DNA from: an uncultured Lachnospiraceae bacterium
GTDB taxonomy: Bacteria; Bacillota; Clostridia; Lachnospirales; Lachnospiraceae
DNA: 64,000 nucleotides
Direction of reading: 5' to 3'
NCBI GenBank assembly: GCA_900549995.1
Contig: URQQ01000005.1
Coordinates: 1 to 64,000 of the forward strand
The notes under the pieces were generated by a model. The model was not told where the DNA came from, made no database searches, and saw only the letters and a list, made by a program, of their open reading frames with translations. Positions 7,971-16,764 of this stretch are shown here, in pieces (the stretch's first letter is position 1; each line of letters opens with the position of its first letter). A program made the translations under genes and the position numbers.

Positions 7971-8829
7971 TTTTCACAACCGGAATCCAAACCTCGCTTT
8001 TATAATCTGGTGCCATCATATCCCCATCTGAATAAGCCTCAATTTCCGGCGAAGCGGCGTGCTCATAACCGGAATTCGGGAACCATTCAGAAAAGATTCT
8101 CTGCGTCACCTCCTGCAGATTGTTGGGCAGCGGACGCATCGGCCCGACTGCTTCGAAAATCGCCCAGGTACCTTCCTTTATATCAAGCACATGCAAATCT
8201 TCCGGACATTCCTTTTCCGAAAATGTCCCAATCCAATAATCAAATCCCCCGTCATACATGTCGGCGCAAAGACCAAGCACTTTCTTCTCGCTGTCACCGG
8301 CAAGCTCCATCAGCCGTCCGCATTCTTCCTCTGTAAGCTCATCCCACATCTTCGGAATCTCCTGAAGCTGTTCCCCATTCTCCATAGAGAACCATCTCTT
8401 CTTACCAATCACTCTCATCTTGCCTTTTTCTTCAATCCGATAATTCATCGCAACTACTCCTTTCAATGATAACACAAATGTAATTGGTGCATATGCTTTT
8501 AAAACCGTCCCCAATTCTCTTGACCTTGATGGAGTCACTCCATGCATGTTCTTGAACGCTCTTGAAAAAGCATCCGGTGACTGATAACCATACTTTAAAG
8601 CAATTTCAAGAATCCCTGCGTCCGTACTCTGAAGATCGAATGCTGCGCAGGTAAGCCGTCTCCTCCGAATGTATTCTGACAGAGAAATATCTGTAACGGA
8701 TACGAAGATCCTCTGCAGATACCACTGCGAACACCCAATCGTCTTCGCCAGTACCTCAGAATCTATTTTCTCTGTCAGATGTTCCTCTATATACTGCATC
8801 ACCTGATTCATGCTTTCCAGCAGATTCAT
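7966..8829 (-). CDS. AraC-family regulator with GyrI-like effector domain
   Basis: A 287-aa protein. Residues 1-105 hold the two AraC helix-turn-helices (VLAKTIGCSQWYLQRIF and ALKYGYQSPDAFSRAFK, then HGVTPSRSR). Residues 130-287 form a GyrI-like/Rob-type effector-binding domain that binds small, often hydrophobic or cationic ligands in relatives such as BmrR and Rob. Such regulators often control drug-efflux or stress genes. No obvious target is adjacent. The ribosome-binding site is GAGGTGATGAG before ATG. Convergent with aroB. Confidence 0.85.
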   Translation of the reverse strand: MNLLESMNQVMQYIEEHLTEKIDSEVLAKTIGCSQWYLQRIFVSVTDISLSEYIRRRRLTCAAFDLQSTDAGILEIALKYGYQSPDAFSRAFKNMHGVTPSRSRELGTVLKAYAPITFVLSLKGVVAMNYRIEEKGKMRVIGKKRWFSMENGEQLQEIPKMWDELTEEECGRLMELAGDSEKKVLGLCADMYDGGFDYWIGTFSEKECPEDLHVLDIKEGTWAIFEAVGPMRPLPNNLQEVTQRIFSEWFPNSGYEHAASPEIEAYSDGDMMAPDYKSEVWIPVVKK

Positions 8830-8929
8830 CTCATCACCTCCTCACTCAATATATCATACCTGTATCATTGAAACCCGACTATCTCTGCCCTCTTCTGCAG
8901 GATCTCACAGCCAGAGATCTGTGCGCCTG

Positions 8930-9955
8930 TTACAGCTCATTTACAAGACGCTCTACATCCTCTTCCTTCGTAGCCCAGCTTGTACAGAATCTTACAGCAC
9001 TATGATTCTCATCTATTCTCTCATGATAAGAATAGGAATACTTCGCTTTCAGCTGTTCCAGTTTCTCATCCGGCAGAACCACAAAAATCTGATTTGTCTT
9101 ATTTTCCACCACAAATGGATATCCCCTCTGAATACATGTTTCCCTGATCTTATCCGCAAGCATGTCTGCATGTTTTCCCATTTCCTCGTAAAGACCATCT
9201 TTAAAAAGTTCAGCAAACTGCAGGCCAAGCAGACGTCCTTTTGCAAGCATTCCGCCCTTCTGTTTGATCAGATACCGGAAATCTTCCTGAATCATTTTAT
9301 TTCTGATGACCACTGCTTCACCAAACAGCGCTCCTACTTTCGTACCGCCGATATAAAATACATCACAGCACCTGGCGATTGAGGGCAAATCCAGAGTATT
9401 GTCTTCCGCCGCAAGTCCATAGGCCAGCCTTGCACCATCCATATATAGAATCAGGCCATTCTCACTGCATGTATCGTGCAGCGCTTCCAGCTCTTCTTTG
9501 GAATAAATAGTTCCAAGCTCTGTTGGATTCGATATGTAAACCATCTTTGGCTGTACCATATGCTCCGCCGTCTCATCCTCTACGTGTGCTTTATACATAT
9601 CCCGTACCTGCGCAGCTGTCACTTTCCCATCTTCTGAAGGAATAACCAGCACTTTATGCCCACAGCTTTCGATCGCTCCCGTCTCATGGACATTAATATG
9701 TCCCGTAACAGCCGCCATTACGCCCTGGTGTGGGCGAAGAGCAGCACTGATCACTGTAAGATTTGCCTGCGTTCCACCAACAAGAAAATGTACATCCAAT
9801 GTCTCATCCTGGCAAAGTTCTTTAATCTTTCCTGCCGCTTCCTGGCAGTACTCATCTACCCCATATCCCGGTGTCTGCTCCATATTGGTTGCCATCAGCC
9901 GTTCCATGATTCTTGGATGTGCCCCTTCATTATAGTCACAATTAAAATATAACAT
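8930..9955 (-). CDS. Low-specificity L-threonine aldolase-like PLP enzyme
   Basis: A 341-aa beta-eliminating lyase/threonine-aldolase family member: FLVGGTQANLTVISA, HINVHETGAIE, the PLP-aspartate region LILYMDGARLAYGL and the lysine motif FYIGGTKVGALFGEA, matching the aldolase active-site pattern with PLP-Lys in GGTK. It probably cleaves threonine or allo-threonine to glycine and acetaldehyde; related aromatic-amino-acid lyases cannot be ruled out. It stands as a single gene, with GGAGGTAGAAGGT before the ATG. Confidence 0.85.
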   Translation of the reverse strand: MLYFNCDYNEGAHPRIMERLMATNMEQTPGYGVDEYCQEAAGKIKELCQDETLDVHFLVGGTQANLTVISAALRPHQGVMAAVTGHINVHETGAIESCGHKVLVIPSEDGKVTAAQVRDMYKAHVEDETAEHMVQPKMVYISNPTELGTIYSKEELEALHDTCSENGLILYMDGARLAYGLAAEDNTLDLPSIARCCDVFYIGGTKVGALFGEAVVIRNKMIQEDFRYLIKQKGGMLAKGRLLGLQFAELFKDGLYEEMGKHADMLADKIRETCIQRGYPFVVENKTNQIFVVLPDEKLEQLKAKYSYSYHERIDENHSAVRFCTSWATKEEDVERLVNEL

Positions 9956-10027
9956 ACCTTCTACCTCCGATTTTCATCACTTTTCCCCATTATACTCCTA
10001 CTCATGGCCTTTTGAAATAAACAGCCG

Positions 10028-10501
10028 TTATTTCTTCCGTTTTATTAAAATATAAACGGTATAGATAACAAACGGTATTGCAACTACTGCCAGACTGACC
10101 GGCAAAAACCATTTTCCAAGACTCTGTATCCGCACCGTTGCAATGGTTATATATGAAAGTTCCGCAACCACCATGAGCTTCATTGCTGCAATCAGATTGC
10201 CCGTCGCAGGATAAATCCAGCCTTCATTTTCCTTCGTAGGTTTCACTCCGGTATTCCATACCTGAGGAAACTGCGCAACCAATGTAATCAGCCCATATAA
10301 AATAATCTCTATTACAGGAAGGAGGAGGATCTCTCCCTTCCCTCCAACACGGTCAACTTCTCCTGCTGCATTATAGTGACCCGGAATCTGATCCGGAATA
10401 CTTTTCCAAGAGACAACCAAAAACAAAACTGTTCCAACAAGTATGACCAGACTTAAGAGATTCAATACCTTGCTGAATTTCGTTTTCGTTCTGTACATCA
10501 T
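10028..10501 (-). CDS. DUF1648 membrane protein
   Basis: About 157 residues with an N-terminal DUF1648 signature (IPDQIPGHYNAAGEVDRVGGKG) after one membrane helix, then three more hydrophobic segments. DUF1648 domains occur in SdpI-like immunity/signal proteins and in many uncharacterised membrane proteins; the function is unknown. I choose the ATG at 10501 because it forms an ATGA overlap with the stop of the upstream ybaK-like gene, giving translational coupling. A longer frame from 10510 is open. Confidence 0.7.
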   Translation of the reverse strand: MMYRTKTKFSKVLNLLSLVILVGTVLFLVVSWKSIPDQIPGHYNAAGEVDRVGGKGEILLLPVIEIILYGLITLVAQFPQVWNTGVKPTKENEGWIYPATGNLIAAMKLMVVAELSYITIATVRIQSLGKWFLPVSLAVVAIPFVIYTVYILIKRKK

Positions 10502-10971
10502 ACATTCCAATCCTTCCCAACATCAACCCACCCGCAGCTTTTTGAATACTTTTCCAGCTCTTCAATGGTAAGCTCTATTGCACTGTTGCTGCTTCCACAG
10601 GCTGGAAATACAGTCTCAAACCGCTTAAGCGACTCATCCAGATATACCTTTACTCCTTCTTTTACCGCGAAAGGACATACTCCGCCGACAGGATGTCCCG
10701 TACGCATCAAAACTTCATCCTGTTTTAACATTGCCGCCTTTTTCTCAAACCGCTCTTTATACTTCTTATTATCAATTCTCGCATCACCAGCCATGACAAC
10801 CATGATCGTCTGATCGTCAATTTTCAGCGATAATGTCTTGGCAATCCTTTTCCCCTCACATCCAAGCGCCTGTGCCGCCAACTCTACCGTTGCGCTTGAG
10901 ACGTCAAACTCCTGCACCCGGTCTTCTATATTCCACCCGCTTAAGTACTCTTTTACTTTTTCAACTGACAT
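10498..10971 (-). CDS. YbaK/EbsC-type aminoacyl-tRNA deacylase
   Basis: A 157-aa member of the YbaK/ProX editing family, which hydrolyses mischarged Cys/Ala-tRNA(Pro) in characterised relatives. Seen: AKTLSLKIDDQTIMVVMAGDARIDNKKYK with the conserved lysine and MAGD, and GHPVGGVCPFAV, the family GG.CP loop. Length is normal. AAAGGAGGG precedes the ATG. It is the first gene of a two-gene unit, its stop overlapping the start of the DUF1648 gene. Confidence 0.85.
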   Translation of the reverse strand: MSVEKVKEYLSGWNIEDRVQEFDVSSATVELAAQALGCEGKRIAKTLSLKIDDQTIMVVMAGDARIDNKKYKERFEKKAAMLKQDEVLMRTGHPVGGVCPFAVKEGVKVYLDESLKRFETVFPACGSSNSAIELTIEELEKYSKSCGWVDVGKDWNV

Positions 10972-11104
10972 AATTGCCCTCCTTTATCTATGTGTTATTC
11001 TGACATTTTCTCATTTTTGCAATACCGCCCTCACTTCAGACTACATAACCAGATTGTATCACATACATGTTCCCATTCCAACTGCTTCATAAAATGACAC
11101 ACCC

Positions 11105-11152
11105 AAAAAGGCCGCCGCATTTATGATTTCCAATCTTAAATGCGGCAGCCTC
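11105..11152 (-). terminator. Intrinsic terminator, minus strand
   Basis: Read on the minus strand, GGCTGCCGCATTTA pairs with TAAATGCGGCGGCC (one mismatch) and is followed by TTTTT. It ends the transcript of the gene ending at 11201. Confidence 0.85.
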
Positions 11153-11200
11153 TGCCAGTGTTCATTTATTCTCAAACACACTTAGACGTATTTGCTTTTA

Positions 11201-11542
11201 TTACATTTTTTCCTTCAGCCTGAATCTTTTTGGCTGATACAAACTGCCTCTCTCTTTTGCTTTCTCACTTCTGCTCTCCCGCACTTCTGACGAACCAGCT
11301 GTCCCCTCGAGAGGTACCTTTCCCATCTCTTCCTCGATTGGAACATTTCGAAGTTTTTTCTGGTTTTGAATAACCCTGCAGAAATGTTCGAAGGCGTATG
11401 CCATTTTTCCCCAGACACTAAGTACTGAAACTTCTTCTTTCTGGATCAGTCCATTGGAGCGCAGCCAGTATTCAACGAGCATCCAGCATACGCACAGCAA
11501 TCCTGCTGCCATTATAACGATCATTAATATTGTTCTCAACAT
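11201..11542 (-). CDS. Single-pass membrane protein of unknown function (about 113 aa)
   Basis: One N-terminal hydrophobic helix (ILMIVIMAAGLLCVCWMLV, residues about 4-22) is followed by a charged, Lys/Glu/Arg-rich cytoplasmic tail. I recognise no family. The start at 11542 (ATG) is chosen because AAGGGG lies 8 bases before it; the GTG three codons upstream would leave no spacing. It has its own terminator and no close neighbours. Confidence 0.55.
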   Translation of the reverse strand: MLRTILMIVIMAAGLLCVCWMLVEYWLRSNGLIQKEEVSVLSVWGKMAYAFEHFCRVIQNQKKLRNVPIEEEMGKVPLEGTAGSSEVRESRSEKAKERGSLYQPKRFRLKEKM

Positions 11543-11718
11543 AGCTAACACCCCTTCCGAATTCTATTGTTATCTTTATACTATTTCTTTTTCGCTAATT
11601 AGTCAATACAATTCTTGAATTTTTAATAATTTTGCTAACTATTCAATTGCGTGCAGTCTAAAATGTAAAAACAGAACAAATTTATTTGCTAAGTTTTGTA
11701 TTTCAGTCTGTATACGAC

Positions 11719-11751
11719 ATTTCGCCGTACTGAGATTCAGCACGGCGAAAT
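11719..11751. other. Stem-loop downstream of the NCS2 permease gene
   Basis: ATTTCGCCGT and ACGGCGAAAT form a perfect 10-bp stem with a 13-base loop. There is no clear T-run on either side, so it is more likely an RNA-stabilising or factor-dependent 3' end than a classic terminator. A second short repeat (GTGCA / TGCAC) follows within 30 bases. Confidence 0.5.
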
Positions 11752-11783
11752 CGAAGTGCATAGCGAAAGGAGTGCACTGCCTG

Positions 11784-13118
11784 TTATTCATTTATCTTTT
11801 TTACATCCATATCTTTTGGAAGCACCAGGCTTAATATAATTGAGACAACAAAGACAATAGCCACGCAATTGGCTGAGAAAATATCACTTATCATTCTCGG
11901 AAATGCTTCCCAGATCACTGCGGTTGACTCCGATGTAAATCCGATTCCCATTGCCAGGGAAAGTGATGCTATGATTACATTTCTCTGCGTAAATCCTGCA
12001 CTTGCAAGCATTTGAATCCCGCTCACCATAATTGAACCGAACATCATAATGGTACATCCGCCCAAAACTGAATCCGGAAGTGATGCAAAAAATGCACCGA
12101 TGGGAGGAAACAGTCCGGCAAGTATCATACAGACCGCTCCGGTCATAATGGTAAACCGGTTCACAACTTTCGTCATTGCAATGAGACCCACATTCTGACT
12201 GAAGGAAGTAACCGGCGGACAGCCAAACAGTGAAGAAACTGAACTGGCAAAACCGTCACAGGCAAGCGAGCCGGAAATTTCCCGTTCCGAAACGTCCCTG
12301 CCAAGTCCGGCCATTGCCATCGCTGAAGTATCGCCGATGGTCTCTGCCGCCGATACAAGGAAAATCATAACAACTGATATAATCGCTTTCAAATGAAACT
12401 CCGGCTTTACAGGCAGCAGATGAGGCAGTGAAATCCAGCCTCCGCTCAGGATCGATGACAAATCCACCATTCCCATACACAGCGCCGCGATATATCCCAC
12501 AATTAAACCAAATAAAACCGACAATTGTTTCCAGAATGATTTTGCCACGATATTCCATACAAGACAAGCTGCCAATGTAATGGTACCGATAATCAAACTT
12601 TTTGGAGATCCAAAATCTTCTCCGTACCCTCCGGCAAAGGAAGTAGCCCCTACCGAAAACAGTGAGTATCCTATGGTAGTTACTACTGTCGCTGCCACAA
12701 TTGGAGTAATGATCTTCCTCCAGTATTTTGCCAGCAGGCCAAGACACCCTTCTACAATACCACCGACCAACACTGCACCAAGCATTGTGGCATATCCATA
12801 ACGCCCGCCTACATAACTGAGTATTGTCACAAATGTAAAACTGACTCCCATCACAATCGGCAGTCTGGACCCTATTTTCCATAATGGATAGAGCTGTATC
12901 AACGTGGCGATTCCCGCGACAATCATTGCATTTTGAAGCAACATCCCGGTTTCTTTATTGCTCAGACCTGAGGCTGATGCAATTAGGATAATCGGTGTCA
13001 GATTCGCCACAAACATCGCAAGCACATGCTGCAGTCCAAATGGTACGGCCTTACCTATCGGCACCCTCCCATCCAGCTCATAGATGTTCTCAACTTTGCT
13101 CTCATTTTTATCTGTCAT
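11784..13118 (-). CDS. NCS2-family xanthine/uracil permease
   Basis: A 444-aa nucleobase:cation symporter-2 protein with about 12-14 hydrophobic segments. The family signature QNVGLIAMTK matches [QEP]-N-x-G-x4-T-[RKG] near residue 310, and the substrate-site GVSFTFV and SAAETIGDTSAMA motifs are present. It is probably a xanthine or uracil importer in the cytoplasmic membrane. Transcribed alone from a TTGACC/TATAAT promoter; I saw no purine riboswitch upstream. Divergent from the SGNH hydrolase gene. Confidence 0.88.
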   Translation of the reverse strand: MTDKNESKVENIYELDGRVPIGKAVPFGLQHVLAMFVANLTPIILIASASGLSNKETGMLLQNAMIVAGIATLIQLYPLWKIGSRLPIVMGVSFTFVTILSYVGGRYGYATMLGAVLVGGIVEGCLGLLAKYWRKIITPIVAATVVTTIGYSLFSVGATSFAGGYGEDFGSPKSLIIGTITLAACLVWNIVAKSFWKQLSVLFGLIVGYIAALCMGMVDLSSILSGGWISLPHLLPVKPEFHLKAIISVVMIFLVSAAETIGDTSAMAMAGLGRDVSEREISGSLACDGFASSVSSLFGCPPVTSFSQNVGLIAMTKVVNRFTIMTGAVCMILAGLFPPIGAFFASLPDSVLGGCTIMMFGSIMVSGIQMLASAGFTQRNVIIASLSLAMGIGFTSESTAVIWEAFPRMISDIFSANCVAIVFVVSIILSLVLPKDMDVKKINE

Positions 13119-13159
13119 TTTTCATGACCTCCTGCTTCTCTTTTGTATACAGCTTTTCT

Positions 13160-13188
13160 ATTATACAATCTTGTATTTTTCCGGTCAA
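13160..13188 (-). promoter_or_regulatory. Promoter of the NCS2 permease gene
   Basis: Minus strand: TTGACC, 17-base spacer, TATAAT, about 40 bases before the ATG. Confidence 0.7.
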
Positions 13189-13200
13189 CAATATTTCTGA

Positions 13201-13229
13201 TTGACATACACTCAGGTTAATACTATGAT
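13201..13229 (+). promoter_or_regulatory. Promoter of the SGNH hydrolase gene
   Basis: TTGACA (13201-13206), exactly 17 bases, TATGAT (13224-13229). It shows that transcription starts near 13236, ruling out the upstream ATGs and fixing the start at 13261. Confidence 0.8.
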
Positions 13230-13260
13230 GAAAACACTAATAAAAAGGAGGTGCTTTTCT

Positions 13261-13962
13261 ATGATTATATGTGTCGGAGACAGTCTGACTTTTGGAAATG
13301 TAGGCTGCTCATACCGAAAATACCTGACTACCGTACGCACGATTAATAAAGGCTTTAACGGTGATCCACTGATGGGCATCTACAAACGTCTGCTGCGGAT
13401 TCTCAAAAATCCCAAATATGCAAAAGCACAAACTTATATTATCGGTGGCGGTACGAACGATATTCTCCTGCCTGCCCTAAAACATCACTCCTTATTCTGG
13501 AAACTGTTTAACACAGCAAGACCTGCAGTCATGGGATACCGCTATTGCTGTAACAGCCAAAGTTTTCAGTATATGTACGAAAAAATTATCCTTCTGCTTC
13601 TTAAACATCACAAAAAGGTCATCCTGATTGGAATTCCTAAATCTGAAGTCGGCAATCTGCCACTCAATGATACAATTCAATCTCGAAACCTTATCATACA
13701 GGAACTGGCACAAAAGTATAATCTGCCCTATATAAATGTTTATGAGATGATTTCCTCTTTACAGAAGAAACCTGTCCATACATATAACTGGGGAAAAACA
13801 ATTGCGATGAGATTGTTCGATGCCACATTAATGACACTCTTTCCATTTTCAAAAGACATGCTTTCCAGAATCCGGCATCTTTGTGCAACAGTTGATGGAA
13901 TACACTATAACAGCAGTACAGCCAGACAGCTTGCCAGAATGATAGAATTGAAATTAAAGTAG
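13261..13962 (+). CDS. SGNH/GDSL-family hydrolase
   Basis: A 233-aa predicted esterase/lipase of the SGNH fold. Block I is VGDSLTFGN with the nucleophile Ser near residue 8, block III is GGGTNDI with Asn, and block V is DGIHYNSS with the catalytic Asp and His near residues 215-218. No signal peptide is visible, so it is probably cytosolic. The substrate is unknown; relatives deacetylate or de-esterify glycans and lipids. The start is set by AAAGGAGGTG 8 bases upstream. It ends in a hairpin terminator. Confidence 0.82.
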   Translation: MIICVGDSLTFGNVGCSYRKYLTTVRTINKGFNGDPLMGIYKRLLRILKNPKYAKAQTYIIGGGTNDILLPALKHHSLFWKLFNTARPAVMGYRYCCNSQSFQYMYEKIILLLLKHHKKVILIGIPKSEVGNLPLNDTIQSRNLIIQELAQKYNLPYINVYEMISSLQKKPVHTYNWGKTIAMRLFDATLMTLFPFSKDMLSRIRHLCATVDGIHYNSSTARQLARMIELKLK

Positions 13963-13992
13963 GGGAGACACCTTTTTTGATGTCTCCCCTTT
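13962..13992. terminator. Terminator after the SGNH hydrolase gene
   Basis: GGGGAGACA and TGTCTCCCC form a 9-bp stem with a 10-base loop containing TTTTTT, then TTT. It sits between convergent genes and may serve both. Confidence 0.7.
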
Positions 13993-14015
13993 GAACAACT
14001 TTTATAACGTTCCCG

Positions 14016-14771
14016 TTATTTCTTTGAAAATATCATATTGTTAACTTTCTCTGTAATCCATATTTCATCATCGATAACTTCTACATCATATCCCTTTATA
14101 ATCTCATCGTCATAGTTTCTCAAAATATCGGAAAACTCTAAGGCCGTCTCTTTTTTCCTGGGAAATCGAATTGCAGTTTCAAAATCACTCATGTAACATA
14201 ACCCCGATATGTTCCCCAGATTCTTCCATTCTGATTTCGTGTAAAATTTGATATGCCCATCTTTTTTCATTTGCATATATGCATCTACAAACCGTCCGGT
14301 ATCATTATCATTGGGCGCCGGATCAGACAAAAATAGTATTCCATTTGTTTTCAACACCCTGCTGATTTCTTTCAAAGCATTGTTAATTTCCGGGAAATGA
14401 TGCAAAGCATACCGGGTCATAACTATATCAAAGGTATTATCCGGGAAAGGAAAATTAAACCCGTCATAGCTGACAAACTTTACATTCTTTAAACCGGCTT
14501 TGTCCGCCTTCTTGCAGTTTTCTTCCAATGTCTTTTTAACAATATCCAGACCAATTATTTCAGCGTCAGGGTAATTCTGCGCAAATGGAAATGCCAGATA
14601 TCCCGTTCCTGTCCCCAAATCAAGTATTTTCATTCCTGCTTTTACATTCAGACAATTCATTATCATTTCCAGATGCTTCTCATCCTTTGTCTGTTTATCA
14701 TAAAATTCTTCTGATTCAAAACTGGATTCGAAACCTTGCTTTGTTTTTTCGATACTATCTTTATAATTCAT
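14016..14771 (-). CDS. Class I SAM-dependent methyltransferase
   Basis: A 251-aa methyltransferase of the UbiE/MenG-like fold: motif I ILDLGTGTGYLAFP near residue 51, the acidic residue in IIGLDIV, and the motif II/III region FDIVMTRYALHHFPEI. It shows ISRVLKTNGILFLSDP as in the ubiquinone-type methylases. The substrate is unknown and no pathway context is present. It lies beside the distal end of CRISPR array 1. Confidence 0.82.
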   Translation of the reverse strand: MNYKDSIEKTKQGFESSFESEEFYDKQTKDEKHLEMIMNCLNVKAGMKILDLGTGTGYLAFPFAQNYPDAEIIGLDIVKKTLEENCKKADKAGLKNVKFVSYDGFNFPFPDNTFDIVMTRYALHHFPEINNALKEISRVLKTNGILFLSDPAPNDNDTGRFVDAYMQMKKDGHIKFYTKSEWKNLGNISGLCYMSDFETAIRFPRKKETALEFSDILRNYDDEIIKGYDVEVIDDEIWITEKVNNMIFSKK

Positions 14772-14886
14772 TTTGTATACCTCAAATTATTATGATCTTG
14801 ATATTATAGCACAAAAATAAGCAGCGCGGTGGCTTTGGATTATTGTGATGATTTATGTATACTCTAAAAACTTATCTAAATGTGTG

Positions 14887-16215
14887 TGGCATGTTTTGTT
14901 CTTGTTTATTACTTCTTCCGGATATTAATAAGGAAGTGGGAAAAGGGGTCAAATACATCTTATGTTCTTGTTTATCCCAGTACAAGGGAGTAAAGGATTC
15001 TATTTCCTTGCATTCAAATACATCTCATGTTCTTGTTTATCTAACTGGACTGCTTGTGATATCATTGGTTGTCCCATTCAAATACATCTCATGTTCTTGT
15101 TTATCGAATAAGCTGGTCTGCAATCACGCGAAGGACATATCATTCAAATACCTCTCATGTTCTTGTTTATCCATGACAGCACTGGAAGACGTAAAAGGAA
15201 AAGACCATTCAAATACATCCCATGTTCTTGTTTATCTGGGCATCCAGAGGCTTGCTGGAAATGGCATCTTATTCAAATACATCCCATGTTCTTGTTTATC
15301 CGCGCGGCGCTTTTGGAAGCCTGGAAAGCGTTCAAAAATTCAAATACATCCCATGTTCTTGTTTATCTGAAGCTGAGAGCGTAGATGGGCGTTCAGACTT
15401 TGAATTCAAATACATCCCATGTTCTTGTTTATCAATCTGCGCCCGGATGCCGAGTTGCGGAGTGTCGAAATTCAAATACATCCCATGTTCTTGTTTATCG
15501 AAGGCAGCATCGATACTTTCATAAGGAGGAAGCCATTCAAATACATCCCATGTTCTTGTTTATCAGACCGGAAATGGAAAGAGCAAAAACGGCAGAGCGA
15601 TTCAAATACATCCCATGTTATTGTTTATCCGAAACTGCACCTCTATGGTTTTACTCACACCGGATTCAAATACATCCCATGTTCTTGTTTATCACATTAT
15701 TATGCCTATATTGGAGATATGCAGGTGCGATTCAAATACATCCCATGTTCTTGTTTATCTCCACTTTGAGAAGCACAAAGCCAACACCGGGAGCGATTCA
15801 AATACATCCCATGTTCTTGTTTATCTATAGCACACACAACAGACGGGGATTACTCCCCATCTATTCAAATACATCCCATGTTCTTGTTTATCCGTATGGG
15901 ATCGACGGAGTGAGCCAGTTCTTCAGATTCAAATACATCCCATGTTCTTGTTTATCGTTAACACGCTGGCCTTTCTGAAGCTTAAGATCCATTCAAATAC
16001 ATCCCATGTTCTTGTTTATCGCCCGCGGTCTCCTTCCCAAATGGATTCAGGGGCATTCAAATACATCCCATGTTCTTGTTTATCGTAAGGCTCCGGAGGC
16101 ATTTTGCAACCGCAAAACTAATTCAAATACATCCCATGTTCTTGTTTATCGTCAGTGGATAATATGGACGGGGCGTACAAGTATCATTCAAATACATCCC
16201 ATGTTCTTGTTTATC
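14887..16215 (-). CRISPR. CRISPR array 1 (type I-B), 20 repeats plus one decayed unit
   Basis: Twenty 30-bp repeats start at 14947, 15012, 15076, 15142, 15207, 15271, 15338, 15404, 15470, 15535, 15600, 15664, 15730, 15796, 15863, 15927, 15991, 16055, 16121 and 16186, with 19 unique spacers of 34-37 bp. On the plus strand the repeat runs ATTCAAATACATC, then C or T, then CATGTTCTTGTTTATC. A strongly decayed copy lies at about 14887-14910, and 14947 is also partly decayed. Decay on the left plus the leader on the right means transcription on the minus strand. In that sense the repeat ends ACAT-(GRG)-ATGT followed by ATTTGAAT, a small hairpin and an 8-nt handle typical of type I-B Cas6 processing. 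The repeat at 15600 carries a C-to-A change; the one at 15142 an A-to-C change. Confidence 0.97.
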
Positions 16216-16470
16216 CCACGTTTTTACGCCCTTCTTCTTTCTACTATACCCTCATACTCCCCATAAAACAAGGATTTTTAATTATTTTACCAGGCGATTC
16301 CTCCTTTTTACTGCTTTGACTACCTTCCTCTCCAAATGCCAGTATTTAAAGCATTTTCTCTCACTTTCATAGAATTACGCCTGGTAAAAATACAATAGCA
16401 ATTACCCGTTTATCCCTGCCTAACTCACCTCTCTGCATCCCCGCTTCACAATTTGTATATTCTCTCATTG
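16216..16470 (-). promoter_or_regulatory. Leader of CRISPR array 1
   Basis: A gene-free 255-bp stretch between the last repeat and the cas2 stop. Several elements are shared with the leader of array 2: a similar start next to the repeat (CNACG..TTT.CGC), ACAAGG exactly 53 bases from the repeat edge, TTTTACCAGGCG at 16285-16296 and its inverted partner CGCCTGGTAAAA at 16378-16389, and TCTCCAAATGC. These are probably promoter or spacer-integration anchoring sites read on the minus strand. Confidence 0.75.
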
Positions 16471-16764
16471 TCAAAGTATTAATGTTTCACCATTTTCCCG
16501 CTCGCCAGTACCAATCACTTCTTCTCCAAATACACTGTCATTCATCAGTTTAATAATGCAGATAAAATCTTCACCCTCATCAACAACCTTTTTCAAATCG
16601 GTTTTAAATTGTATCAGCTTAGATGGTGACATACTTCCACGAAATACTGAGTTCTGGTAATGAGAAAGATATTTCTTGCATACCTTAAAGACTTTTTGTC
16701 CCCTCTTTTCATTAACGTCATAAAATACAAATGCGTAATTATAATTGATTTTCTTTGCAGACAC
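16471..16764 (-). CDS. cas2: CRISPR-associated endonuclease Cas2
   Basis: A 97-aa Cas2 with the ferredoxin-like fold: YAFVFYDVNEKRGQKVFKVCKKYLSHYQNSVFRG carries the conserved Asp (FYDV) near residue 16. It forms the spacer-integration complex with Cas1. The start is a GTG immediately after the cas1 TAA, using GGAGGGG at the end of cas1 as ribosome-binding site, so the two are translationally coupled. It is the last gene of the cas operon, next to the leader of array 1. Confidence 0.93.
   Translation of the reverse strand: MSAKKINYNYAFVFYDVNEKRGQKVFKVCKKYLSHYQNSVFRGSMSPSKLIQFKTDLKKVVDEGEDFICIIKLMNDSVFGEEVIGTGERENGETLIL

Noticed and set aside
8810..9382. 190-codon plus-strand frame opposite the threonine-aldolase-like gene
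   Set aside because: Antisense shadow; low-complexity composition and no start site.
14855..16266. Long plus-strand frames across CRISPR array 1 (up to about 197 codons)
   Set aside because: They are made of the repeat read in several frames (for example FKYIPCSCLS), have no ribosome-binding site and end where the array ends.
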